Shown here piece after piece: positions 21,601 through 32,392 of a stretch of 64,000 bases of DNA. Within the stretch, counting starts at the first letter, position 1. Each line of letters opens with the position of its first letter. The stretch lies in NCBI GenBank assembly GCA_022432975.1, contig CM039510.1:14588381-14652380 (forward strand). Reading direction: 5' to 3'. This stretch comes from Begonia masoniana. Taxonomy: Eukaryota; Streptophyta; Magnoliopsida; Cucurbitales; Begoniaceae. Both the position numbers and the translations under genes were made by a program. The notes under the pieces are model-generated. The model did not search any database. It was not told the DNA's origin and saw only the letters and a list, made by a program, of their open reading frames with translations.

Positions 21601-21957
21601 CCACCTCTTTCTCCACTCTTTTGAGAGCGGAAAACATCAAGGAGTGGCCATAACCGATTCTTTGAATCGAGTTATCTTCCTTGGAAGAAACTCTTGCCGG
21701 AAGCTCCATTGAAGCACTCACCGGCCGATTCTTGGAAAAAATTCCATAAATCCTTCATCTTAACAAATCTGGACCACGATTTTCACCAGCACACACCTCA
21801 CTCACTTCACAAGATTCACCTAAAATTTCATTAAATTTCGAGCACGTTTGATATTTCTTTTACATTTTTCATTCTCGGATTTACTCGGATTTGTGTCACC
21901 CGGAGCTAACGGTCTTCTTTGAGTTCTTGAGTCCTATTTGCAGGTCGGAGCTTATCA
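21601..21957 (+). repeat. Element B 5' LTR, truncated
   Basis: Matches 28312-28667 of the 3' LTR (CCACCTC...GTCGGAGCTTATCA), including CATAACCGATT and CTTGAATCGAGTTATCTTCC. It ends two bases before the primer site. Confidence 0.88.
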
Positions 21958-21959
21958 GG

Positions 21960-21971
21960 TGGTATAAGAGC
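21960..21971 (+). other. Element B primer-binding site
   Basis: TGGTATAAGAGC, a one-base variant of the initiator-Met primer site TGGTATCAGAGC. Confidence 0.75.
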
Positions 21972-23125
21972 TTGGATAGCTTCACTTAGGGTGAGGGAAA
22001 CCAAATCAGTTTGATTTTCCAAACCCATTTGATTGCCCAAAACCGAGGCACCAAAACCGAGTGCTTGTTGTTCTTCATTGTCGGTTTGGTGTTCTTGCTA
22101 TTTTTCTTATCTTCTCTTTTAGTTTCTTGCAAAGATCATTTCCAGAACGTTTTTGTTAGTTGTCTGCAACTTGAGCATGGGTTTTTAAGTTTTCATTTCC
22201 ACCATTTTCGTGCTACAAGTTTTCCTTCCCCTTTTGGTAGATCAAACTCTAACAAATAGTGTACTTGATGTTTTATTTCTCTTTGCGGTGTGAACTTTTG
22301 GCTGCTGTGTGTTTACTTTTGCAGACCTAATGAATATATTCTAATGTTTACAGATCTGAGCATGAATCAATGTTTAAAAGAATCATATAAAGAAAACTGA
22401 TTTGTTTGCTGTTACATTTCTAGAAAACTGCTTGTGAGCTGTTTTAGTGTTTTGTTTATTTTAGTTATTGCTGTTTTGTTATGTTGTGCCAAATCTGAGT
22501 TCAATGTTTAGTGTTCTGTTTGCTGTTAGTTAATATATTATTCTGCTGAAAACATTTACATTTTACATTCGAATTTGCATTGGTAAAGCAACATTACTCA
22601 AAATGATGAAAGTTAAGTAAAAGTGCATAACCTAAACTAGCCTCTACTTTTGGTGTTTGCTTTCTGTCGCTTTCACTTTGTGTTTGGATGAGATTTAAAT
22701 TAATAAGGTTCTGTTGGTAAGATAGTTGCTTGTAATTGCATGTTTGGGAATATATGTATTAAGTTCACTAAGACGTTAAAGAGCATGTACGAATCGATTA
22801 TCTCTGTTTAGTGGATTTAAAACTTGTGTGTTAGTGAATTTGACATTACCCCACTATAACGGCCATAACTTTGGTTACAAGTATCAGTTTTCGACAAGTC
22901 ACCTGGAAAATGGAAACTATCGAAAAGATCTATAACGGTATCACAAGCCAAGCTTGTGACTATCAGGTTTTGATCCCAAAAATGGTCGTCTAAGCCCTTA
23001 AAAATGAGTTTCAAAAGTTTTAGGTCGAAATTCTAGTTAGGTTCCCCACCTTTACCTTCCCTAACACCCGTGATCAACTTGAACCTAATTAATATTTCCT
23101 TCCTAAAACTTTAGTATGCACATGA
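21972..23125 (+). other. Element B untranslated leader
   Basis: About 1.1 kb between primer site and gag without a gene. It is T-rich with repeated TGTTTTG/GCTGTTTTGTT motifs. Its first 350 bp recur inverted at 63664-64000 (fragment L). Confidence 0.7.
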
Positions 23126-24330
23126 ATGAAGACTAGGAGTGCAATTAACCGAGAGCTAAACCAAGATATGAATCAAGAACCGAACTGGGACAAGGACATT
23201 CCCCAACCCAAGACTCACACCCCACAAGAGAGAGTCTAGCATGCAAGGACAATTAGATGGACTTAGTGGAGAAGTTAACCATATAGGCCAACAACTTAAG
23301 GACTTAACCCTTAGCATGAAACACATAATGGAAGTCCTTAATACGAGAATTCCAAATGAAGCGACCCGAGAACCAACCTCGATTTAGACCCAGAAATCCT
23401 AAAAGACGATTTCAAGAACCATATCCCACCTCGGACGAAGAAAGACCTGAGTATCCTAGGAGAAGAAACCCGCTTTATGAGGAGGAGGAAGAATGGACCT
23501 TAGATGAAGAAGAGACTTTTCGACCAAATAGACGAAAGGATCAAGAGGACCTTAGAAATGTCAAGCTACATATAACCCCATTTGACGGGACATGCGATGG
23601 AGATACCTTTCTTGAATGGATTGATAAGGTAGAGAAAGTTTTCAACTATTATGAGTACTCCGATAAAGTAAAGATCAAGTTAGTATCCGTAGAGCTATCG
23701 GGATATGCGGCCCTCTGGTGGTCCAATATTAAGCTCCAAAGACGACGGATAGGAGATACCCCCATTACGATATGGAGAGCAATGAAGTCGCTCATGACTA
23801 AGAGGTTCATACCCACCCATTACCGTCAAGATCTATTCCTTCAAATCCAAAACCTACGACAAGGAACTCAATCCGTTGAGGCTTACCTAACCGAATTTGA
23901 AACTCTAATGATACGAGTAGATATTGAAGAACCTGAGGAGCAGGTTATTACTAGATTCATTTGAGGCTTGAATAGAGACATAGGAGACACCGTTGAAATA
24001 CACCCGGCAGAGTCCTTAGATGAAATAGTTCATATGGCCATGACGATTGAGCGACAGCTCAATAGAAAGAGGAAATCCACCTACCCTCCTAAGTTTACCC
24101 CCACATTCCACCAAAAGTCACCCCTAAGTCAACCGCGCCAATCAAGCTCTTTGACAAGGCTGAAGGAAAGAAGCCTTTTAACCCTAGTTGGCCACTTAAG
24201 GAGTCCAGTAGCAAAACCTTAGTCGATAAAGCCAACCCACTTAGAGCGAGAGAAATCAAGTGTTATAAATGTCAAGGTCTAGGTCATTATATGGCTCAAT
24301 GTCCGAATCAACGGGTGATGATTATCAAGG
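23126..24330 (+). pseudogene. Element B gag
   Basis: An ATG at 23126 opens KTRSAINREL but is stopped after about 40 codons. The capsid frame (23356-23964) has the Ty3/gypsy gag core ITPFDGTCDGDTFLEWIDKV, ALWWSN and RFIPTHYRQDLFLQIQNL. A stop at 23962-23964 interrupts FI*GLNRDIGDT. After a frame change, the CCHC knuckle CYKCQGLGHYMAQC lies at about 24260-24301. Gag is the particle protein; here at least three lesions separate its parts. Confidence 0.9.
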
Positions 24331-27300
24331 AAAATACGGGAGAAGTTGAGAGTGAGGATGACCACGAGGTAGGAGTAGAGGACAAAGATGTCAAGGAGAG
24401 TGACACTGAGGACAAAGTCATGCGCGCTCCTGAGGGACCCTTGTTGATGGTTAGGAAACGAGTCCTTGTGACTAAGAATTCAGGAGAAGATTGCCAACGT
24501 GAGAATATCTTTCATAGTAGATGTGTTATCAAAGATAAGATATGCTCTTTAATTATAGATGGAGGAAGTTGTGGCAAAGTGGCATCTGATGAGTTAGTTA
24601 AGAATTTAGGATTAAAGACAACTACGCATCCCCACCCTTATAAGTTACGATGGCTAGATGATAGGGATGATTTTAAGGTCTCTCGACAAGTGATAGTAGA
24701 TTTTTCTATGGAAAAATATCAAGATTCATTTTTATGCGATGTCGCGCCCATGAGTGCTAGCCATTTGCTTATTGGAAGACCCTGGCAATTTGATCGAAGA
24801 GTGAACCACGATGGATATTCTAACTACTATTCCCTTAAGTTAGGTGGTAAAACAATTAAGTTAGCACCTTTGACCCCCGAAGAAATATCCAAAGACGATG
24901 CCGCTAGAAAAGAAGCGAAGAATAAAGCAAATCTTTTTATGACTAGATCGAAGATAGAGGCATCGGTGCTTCGAGGAGATCCCATGATCCTTCGAGATAG
25001 AGTTATGGAGCTAGGAGTAATCCCTGACCTTGTAAAGAAGTTGCTCAATTCAATTCCAAGATGTGTTTCCAGAGGAACTGCCCCAAGGATTACTACCTCT
25101 ATGAGGTATAGAACATCAAATTGACCTCATACCCGGGGCCACACTACCTAATAGACCGGCCTATAGAATGAACCCTAAAAAAACCAAGAAACTCCAAGAT
25201 CAAGTTCAAGATTTATTAGATAAAGGATACATACGAGAGTCAATGAGCCCCTATGCAGTTCCCTCACTTTTGGTTCCCAAGAAAGACGGCCCAATAAGGA
25301 TGTGCGTTGACAGTTGAGCCGTGAATCAAATCACCGTAAAGTATATATACCCCATTCCTAGGCTCAAGGATATGTTGAATGAGCTCAGTGGAGCCTCAAA
25401 ATTTTCTAAGGTGGAGCTTAAGAGCGGTTACCACCAAATTAGAATGAAAGAAGGTGATGAGTGGAAGACGGAATTTAAGACTAAGTACGAGCTTTTTGAG
25501 TGGATGGTGATGCCCAGTACCTTCATGAGACTTATGCACCACGTGCTGAAAGATTTCCTAGAAAAATTTATTGTTGTCTATTTTGACGATATTTTGGTGT
25601 ACAGTCTAGACCTCCCACAACACCTTAACCATCTTAGTGTACTTTTCCAAACCCTACGAAAAGCTCAATTATTTGGGAATTTAAGCAAATGCTCATTCGC
25701 GCAAGATAAAGTTTATTTCCTAGGGTTTGTCATTTCTAAAGATGACATGGAAGCCGATGTTGACAAGATCAAAGCAATTAAGGATTGGCCTAACCCCAAC
25801 TCTTTAATCGAAGTACGTAGCTTCTATGGTCTGGCCTCTTTTTACTGGAGGTTCATAAAAGACTTTAGTTCAATAGTCTCACCGCTCACTGATTGCACTA
25901 AGAAGGGAAAAGAGTTTACTTGGACCCCGGCTTGTCAAAAGAGCTTTGAGCTAATCAAGGACAAGCTATGCCACTCGCCAGTGTTAGCACTCCTCGATTT
26001 TAACAAGGTATTTGAAATTAAGAGTGATGCTTCCGGAGTTGGCATTGGAGCCGTGCTCATGCAAGAGGGAAAACCCATTGCATACTTTAGTGAGAAACTG
26101 AAAGGAGCCATGCTAAACTACTCCACGTACGATAAGGAATTTTATGCCGTTATTAGAGCATTGGAGCATTTGAGCATTGGCAGCACTACCTCTTGTCAAA
26201 AGAATTTGTTATCAATACTGATCATCAATCTTTAAGACACATTAAGAGTCAACATAAGTTGAACAAGAGGCATGCTAAATGGGTAGAATTTTTGGAGAGG
26301 TTCCCGTATATTCTGAAGTATGTGAAAGGAGAAAATAATGTAGTCGCCGATGCACTTTCGAGGAAAGACATTCTCCTTGCCGAGCTAGGGACTCGATTCT
26401 TTGGATTTGAATGGATCAAGCATAATTACGAATCTGACCCTGACTTTGGATCTTATTACACCAAGTGCGAGGAAAAGGCTGAAGGAGAATATCGACTTAT
26501 GGACGGCTATTTACTAAGGGCGGGAAAATTATGTATACCGCAAGGAAGCATGAGGCGAAGTCTTGTAAAAGAAGCCCATTGTGGAGGATTAGCGAGTCAT
26601 TTCGCGGAGAAAAAGACCCTCGATATGCTTAAGGAACACTTCTTTTGACCACATATGAAAAGAGACGTGCACCGCATGGTGGAGACATGCATCGTGTGCA
26701 AGAAAGACAAGAGTAAGGTTCTACCACAAGGCTTGTATATGCCCTTACCCATACCTTCGCACCCTTGGACTGAAGTTAGTATGGACTTCATTTTGGGATT
26801 GCCACGAACTGCTCGTAATAAGGATTCGATCATGGTGGTTGTGGATCGTTTCTCTAAGATGGCACATTTCATTCCTTGTGCAAAAACGAATGACGCCTTT
26901 TCTATAGCTGACCTATTTTTCAAAGAAATCGTTCGCCTACATGGTATACCGCATTCCATAGTGTCGGACCGAGACACTAAATTTTTGAGCTCCTTCTAGA
27001 CCACTTTGTGGAAGAAGTTGGGGACGAAGCTTGTTTTAGCACATCTTTCTACCCCCAAACTGATGGGCAGATGAAAGTTGTTAACAGGACCTTAGGCTCC
27101 CTCTTACGCAGCATTGTAGGTAAGAAACTATCCAGTTGGGATATAGTCCTTCCCAGATTGGAATTTTCCTACAATCGCACCCTTTATTCCATTATTGAGC
27201 AAACGCCATTTGAGGTTGCCTATGGGTTTAACCCATATACACCGTTGGACCTTGTTCCGTTACCAATTAATGAACTGGCCAACCCATCAGGAGCAAACAA

Positions 27301-27847
27301 GGCCAAACAAATTAAGAAATTACATGAGAACGTGCGTCAGGCCATCGAGAAGAGAAATGCGAGGGTGGCCAAACGAGTAAACAAAGTCCAAAAAGAGGTT
27401 ATTTTCAATGAAGGAGACTTGGTTTGGTTGCACCTACGAAAAGATAAATTCCCCGACAAAAGAAAATCTAAGCTTCTTCCTCGTGCGGATGGACCCTTCA
27501 AGGTGTTGCAGCGGATCAATAACAACGCTTATAAGATTGAACTGCCTGGACATTACGAAGTATCGGCAACGTTCAATGTCATAGACCTATCACCCTATAT
27601 AAGCGATGACGAAAACTCTGAGAGGCCTGAATTAAAGGAATTGAGGTCAAATCCTCAATCACCTGGGGAGGATGATGTGCCCCGTAGGCCCATTACACGA
27701 TCCCAGACCCGAGTCCACAATTTTACTAACACACTTGTCACTTTTGCAGGTCATGGTTCGTGTGAAGACTTGGAGGACACCGTGGACGACTTGAAGTGGG
27801 AGATTAAAGTTGGGGACGTTGACCAACCAAAGCATCTACTCATGTGA
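24331..27847 (+). pseudogene. Element B pol: protease, RT, RNase H, integrase running into 3' LTR
   Basis: Protease is at about 24530-24760, where the active-site triad reads DGG. Frame change and stop follow near 25100, and another stop lies at 25315. RT (25321-26000) has [18 protein letters not shown] and catalytic YFDDILVYS but lacks FGLTNAP between MVMP and STFMRL. RNase H has [18 protein letters not shown] and ends in VVADALSRK at about 26340-26372. Integrase has the zinc-binding half (EAHCGGLASHF...CIVCKKDK, stop at 26646) and a catalytic core [16 protein letters not shown] stop and frame change near 27000 follow, then PQTDGQMKVVNRTL and the C-terminal GPFKVLQRINNNAYKIELP and FNVIDLSPY. 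The last 58 codons are encoded in the 3' LTR. The catalytic steps are cDNA synthesis and integration; it is not functional. Confidence 0.9.
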
Positions 27848-28667
27848 AAAGACTAAAGAGGCACCTTAATGCTCACATGGGAATTTGTCTTCCCGAGCTT
27901 TGATATTTGTTGCTTTTTTGAAATTTCGAACATATTGGCAAACATTGGCCTTCTTGTTTAAACTTTATTAGATGCATGTTAGGATTATATGGATGTTAGA
28001 TTAGATGAATGATAGGATTAGTTGGTGGCTTGGTTTGGCCCATTGAAGTTGAAGACATGGCTCAAGCCCACATGATGACCTATCATTCCCCTTCAAAGCC
28101 CAAGCCCAAGCCCACCATTAGGTCTATATATTCATGGAATTGGTGTTTGTAAGTTTTTTTTGGTTGATTTATGAGCACCCAAAGATTCCTCTCTCAATAG
28201 AAGAAGAAGCTTGGAGCAAGGAGCTTCCAAGGTAAGCTCGGTTGACAACAACCGAGGGGTTGCGCCCCCGAACCATTCTTCTAGCTTGGTAGTTAGTTGG
28301 AGTGGATTTTTCCACCTCCTTCTCCACTCTTTTGAGAGCGGAAAACAACAAGGAGTGGCCATAACCGATTCCTTGAATCGAGTTATCTTCCTTGGAAGAA
28401 AATCTTGCCGGAAGCTCCATTGAAGCACTCACCGGCCGATTCTCGGAAAAAAGTCCATAAATCTTTATCTTAACAAATCTGGACCACAATTTTCACCAGT
28501 ACACACCTCACTCACTTCACAGGATTCACCTAAAATTTCATTAAATTTCGAGCACGTTTGATATTTCTTTTACATTTTTCATTCTCAGATTTACTCGGAT
28601 TTGTGTCACCCGGAGCTAACGGTCTTCTTCGAGTTCTTGAGTTCTATTTGCAGGTCGGAGCTCATCA
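27673..28667 (+). repeat. Element B 3' LTR, 995 bp
   Basis: Starts TGATGTGCCCCG after the purine tract CCTGGGGAGGA and ends GTCGGAGCTCATCA. It encodes the pol C-terminus (to 27847) and includes a donor-like CCAAG|GTAAGC at about 28228. Confidence 0.8.
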
Positions 28668-28841
28668 CCTTCCTAGACTGCGACTCTAAGTAAGGTTCTA
28701 ACGTTTTGGATGTTAGTCTTCGATTTTTATAGAGTTGTTTTACGATTAGGGTTTGTTGAGTTAGGGATTTAAATTCTAGAATTCGTGGTAAATCAATTAT
28801 TTAAGCTCGGTTTTAATGTCGTGTATTGCGGATTGACTTAG

Positions 28842-29471
28842 GTGAACAAAGCTCACGGATAGTGCTCGGTGTGCTGAGGACCCATGGTAAGTCTTCATGA
28901 CTTGCTTGCCCGATTTGGCCTACACCATAAGAGAAATCGTCAATTAAGAATATTTGGTGATTTTAGTGTTCAGGGTAGGTTCAATGGGTAGTTTAGAATA
29001 TTTTGTGCTAGAAGGATTTTACTAAGTTCTATGTATTGTTTTATGTTTTCTTTAAGATTAATGCATTATACATGTCCATGCACCATGTTTTCGAGAAAGC
29101 ATGAAAATGAACTTCCACACTATGTTTTCATTAAAAAAGAAAAGACTAATGAAAAGATATGAATGCACGTAACTATGGTCATGTCAGGGTGGGATTCAGA
29201 CATGGTTGTCCTGAGAGGAGGAGCATGTTTTCCTCCCGGCATATGGAAAGGGCTATCTAACCGCGAGATGTGCCCTCTCCATCAGGTGAGAGTCAACCCC
29301 TGGTGATATCCTCTGCTATGAAACTAAAGAATGAAAGAAATGTATGATTTTCTGAATGACATATGCATAGCATGCCTTTTCATTTACGTAGATTAACTGA
29401 GCCTTTAGCACATAGAATGTCTCTATGGTTTAGGTGATATTGAAGGAGGTGAGAATGACATCCCTCTGTAA
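28842..29471 (+). other. Candidate spliced mini-exon pair in A 5' LTR
   Basis: The blocks are 28842-28886 (45 nt; GACTTAG| and CATG|GTAAGT) and 29434-29471 (after ATGGTTTAG|). The joined frame crosses a split glycine and stops earlier than the 3' LTR copy because CAA has become TAA at 29469-29471. Confidence 0.38.
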
Positions 29472-29889
29472 GATGAATAAGCTGGTTGAAGAGGAATGCC
29501 TGTGGGAGTGCGTTGTTCAGTCGGTGTAAATTTTGACCCGTGGGAGCAAAGGACTAAGTATTTTGAGGTTTTGGGGTTAATGTTGGGCTGAAGGGTGATG
29601 AAATAGCTAGAAAAAAAAATGTATAGTTGATTCATTTTAGGGTGCTTGGTACTGGATAACTTGAATTAAAGATGTGTAATTTCGTGATTGAAGAAAGTAT
29701 GAGGTAGTGGCGTTTGTAACATGATGGATCGTGTTTTGGTATGATTAATGGAGGAAGAAGGGGTAGGGAAGTAGCACTCTGGAAATAAAAATCCAGATAG
29801 CCAGCCGACTGATCGCTAGGGTAGGCGATCGATCGGCAGACGTCTAGGGTGACTCTGCCTAATTTTTTGTTAAGTATTTTAGTAAGGGA

Positions 29890-31290
29890 GAAAGTCGTCC
29901 GAAGTTTGTGGACGAGATAGTCGTCCAAAGTCTGTGGACGAGAAAGTCGTCCAAAGTCTGTTGTAACGACCCCTTTTTCCCTGCAAGATATTGTCCGCTC
30001 TGGGGATTGGGCCGTAGCCCAATATCCTCCTCTCACGGTTTTGTTTGGCAAGAACTTCCCAGAAGGTCACCCAACCTGGAATTGCTCTCGCCAAAGCACT
30101 TTTAACTTCGGAGTTCTTATGGGATCCGTTGCCAATTGTGCTCCAAAACGCGTCTTGCTATCTTGGGAGGGATCTCTTACAAATGTTTCATTTCCACATA
30201 CTTCCCCAAGCGATGTGAGATTGTGTCGACCCCCTCTTTACGACCTGTCACCTTCCGGTTTGCCAGCGCGGATGTACCGCCATCCGGATTCCGATTCGTG
30301 CAGCCATCGTACCCATACGTGTATATTCGGGTCATCACAATCACCCCCCCTCAGGGGCCAATTGTGCTCCAAAAGGCGTCTTGCTATCTTGGGAGGGATC
30401 TCTTACATATGTTTCATTTCCACATACTTCCCCAAGCGATGTGGGATTGTGTCGACCCCCTCTTTACGACCTGTCACCTTCCGGTTCGCCCGCGCGGATG
30501 TACCGCCATCCGGATTCTGATTCGTGCAGCCATCGTACCCATACGTGTATATTCGGGTCATCACAATCACCCCCCCTCGGGGGCCCAACGTCCTCGTTGG
30601 CCACATTTTCCGTTGGGTACAGGCTCTGATACCATTTGTAACGACCCCTTTTTCCAAGCAAGATATTGTTCGCTCTGGGGATTGGGCCGTATCCCAATAT
30701 CCTCCTCTGACGGCTTTGTTTGGCAAGAACTTCCCAGAAGGTCACCCAACCTGGAATTGCTCTCGCCGAAGCACTTTTAACTTCGGAGTTCTTATGGGAT
30801 CCGTTGCCAATTATGCTCCAAAACGCGTCTTGCTATCTTGGGACGGATCTCTTACATATGTTTCATTTCCACATACATCCCCAAGCGATGTGGAATTGTG
30901 ACGACCCCCTCTTTACGACCTGTCACCTTCTGGTTCGCCCACGCGGACGTACCGCCATCCGAGTTCCGGTTCGTGCAGCCATTGTACCCATACGTGCATA
31001 TTCGGGTCATCTCATCTGTGGACGAGACAGTCGTCCAAAGTCTGTGGACGAGACAGTCGTCCAAAGTCTGTGGACGAGAAAGTCATCCAAAGTCTGTGGA
31101 CGAGACATTCATCCAAAGTCTATGGACGAATAAAGTCCGTGGACGAATAAAGTCCGTGGACGAATAAAATCTGTGGACAAATAAATGTTGTGGATGATAA
31201 CATCGTCCGATCCCATGGATGATAACACATCGTTGTCCAAATGTTGTGGACAATAACGGCGTCCGATTCTGTGGACGACAATATCGACCA
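29890..31290. repeat. GTCGTCCAAAGTCTGTGGACGA minisatellite, split by TRIM
   Basis: Units of about 26 bp contain GTCGTCCAAAGTCTGTGGACGAGA. Three lie before the TRIM (29890-29961). About a dozen full or shortened units follow it (31016-31290), decaying into AATAAAGTCCGTGGACG. Each unit is partly self-complementary (GTCGTCCA / TGGACGA), so transcripts could fold. Confidence 0.88.
29962..31014 (-). mobile_element. TRIM element with 71-bp internal region and an internal duplication
   Basis: It is flanked by TCTGT at 29957-29961 and 31015-31019. Read on the minus strand, a 378-bp LTR (31014-30637; TGTGATGACCC to GGTCGTTACA) is followed by 71 bp (30636-30566). This holds the primer site TGGTATCAGAGCC (30634-30622) and the purine tract. 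Then comes a truncated LTR (30565-about 30358), a second purine tract (30357-30340) and a full LTR (30339-29962). There is no coding capacity; the open frames on both strands are LTR shadows. The duplication looks like a template switch at a shared CCAATTG-like junction during reverse transcription. Confidence 0.88.
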
Positions 31291-31605
31291 ATCTCATTAC
31301 AGAGACCCCATCGACCCCCCACTGTACCATTCGTCCAAACCCGATAGGAAGTGTTGTCTTCCGAAAAGAGTTGTCGACCCTACTGTTCATTTAATGAAAC
31401 TCGATAGGAACTGTTGTCTTCCAAAGAGTGTTGTCGGCCAATTCTCCTTAGTAATTCGGTCTGACACGGAAACGTTAGTATGTCTTTCGCTAAATGAATC
31501 AATTGTCTGTACACGAGTAAGATTAATGGTTGAAGATGAAAAATTCAAGTTTTATGGGATTTTTAGGAATAGTAACAAGGGTAGAATTACGGGACGTTAC
31601 ATTTA

Positions 31606-31617
31606 TGGTATCAGAGC
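31606..31617 (+). other. Element A primer-binding site (tRNA-iMet)
   Basis: TGGTATCAGAGC, four bases after the LTR end. Confidence 0.92.
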
Positions 31618-31689
31618 TCCCGGGTTTTAAAACCGGTTCTGTAGACTGCTTGACTGCGCAAGGCACTACAGAGACATGCTTCTTCAACT

Positions 31690-31755
31690 GTAAGTACGTT
31701 ATGAGTTTTTTTTTTTTTTTGACTTCTTAAGATTATTTGTCCTTACCTTTTATAG
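31690..31755 (+). other. Candidate 66-nt leader intron of A
   Basis: CAACTG|GTAAGT-like donor (GTAAGTACG from 31690), a T-rich stretch and TTTATAG| at 31755, ten bases before the gag ATG. D has a matching interval at 57735-57794. Plant introns this short are rare, so this is tentative. Confidence 0.35.
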
Positions 31756-31764
31756 GATTACAAA

Positions 31765-32392
31765 ATGGTCAGAGATAGAGATGCTAGGGATGAAGCCTTG
31801 GATAGGCTAACGGATTTACTGGATCGTCAGGCTCAGCATATGAATAGACATGCCCAGCAAATTGAGAGGCTAGTAAACCGTGAGGATCACAGGGCCCGAG
31901 AGATAGTTGTTCCAAACCATCAGGGTATGGAAAGGTTCCAAAAGCTACGACCTCCGGTATTCAACGGACAGTCTTCGGACCCCTCTATAGCTGAAAAGTG
32001 GGTTCAAACTATGGAGGACATGTTGGCATATACGAAGATAGAGAATGGGGAGAAAGTCACATGCGTCACTTTTCATTTGGCATTGGATGCTCGGTTCTGG
32101 TGAGATTCCATCAAGGTAACCACCGACGTGACAGTGATGACGTGGGAACAGTTTAAGGCCGTGTTCTACGAAAAATACTCCAGCCGTACAGTGAGGGCGG
32201 CTAAAAGGATGGAGTTCACGCAGCTGAAGTAGACTAGCCCTGTTGCAGAGTATATTCGGAAATTCGAAGCTTTATCTCGATTTGCACCACGTCGAAAAAG
32301 CGATAACGAAGACAAGGTGCACCAATTCATGGAAGGGTTGAATCCGGAACTACGCACTCCTTTATTTCCACTGCTTGCGTGTCTAGATTGAA
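31765..32392 (+). pseudogene. Element A gag, C-terminal part deleted
   Basis: ATG at 31765; the protein has LDRLTDLLDRQAQHMNRHAQQ, then the Tekay-type core KLRPPVFNGQSSDPSIAEKWV. Stops occur at 32101 (RFW*DS, expected WW) and 32230. It ends at LFPLLACLD. The zinc knuckles and the start of the protease present in D (58680-58980) are absent, so several hundred bases were deleted around 32390. Confidence 0.88.

Larger units (their letters stand above)
21601..28667 (+). mobile_element. Element B: CRM-like Ty3/gypsy element in the A 5' LTR, 5' end deleted
   Basis: The 3' LTR is 27673-28667 and the surviving 5' LTR piece is 21601-21957. PBS, gag and pol lie between. The right flank CCTTC is A sequence, while the expected left copy and the first 640 bp of the 5' LTR are missing, so a deletion spans the left border. 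The pol reading frame enters the 3' LTR (PRRPITRSQTRVHN at about 27678-27720), a known CRM trait. RT lacks the FGLTNAP segment and the protease has DGG for DSG, so it is inactive. Confidence 0.88.
28668..31601 (+). repeat. Element A 5' LTR, second part
   Basis: Resumes at CCTTCCTAGACTGCG (compare 36388) and ends GGGACGTTACA at 31601. It contains the mini-exon blocks, GATCGATCGG motifs at 29805-29840, the 26-bp minisatellite and the TRIM element. No host gene is visible. Confidence 0.9.

Noticed and set aside
30041..30901. Several 90-214 codon ORFs on both strands
   Set aside because: All fall in the TRIM LTRs. The repeated LTR copies give the same peptides in several frames, and no coding domain is seen.
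29890..31290. Regular repeats resembling a CRISPR array
   Set aside because: Units abut with no unique spacers, lie in a plant retroelement LTR and have no cas genes; they are a minisatellite.
31606..31617. tRNA-like sequences at several TGGTATCAGAG sites
   Set aside because: Only 12-15 bases complementary to the initiator-Met tRNA are present, directly after LTRs. They are primer-binding sites, not tRNA genes.
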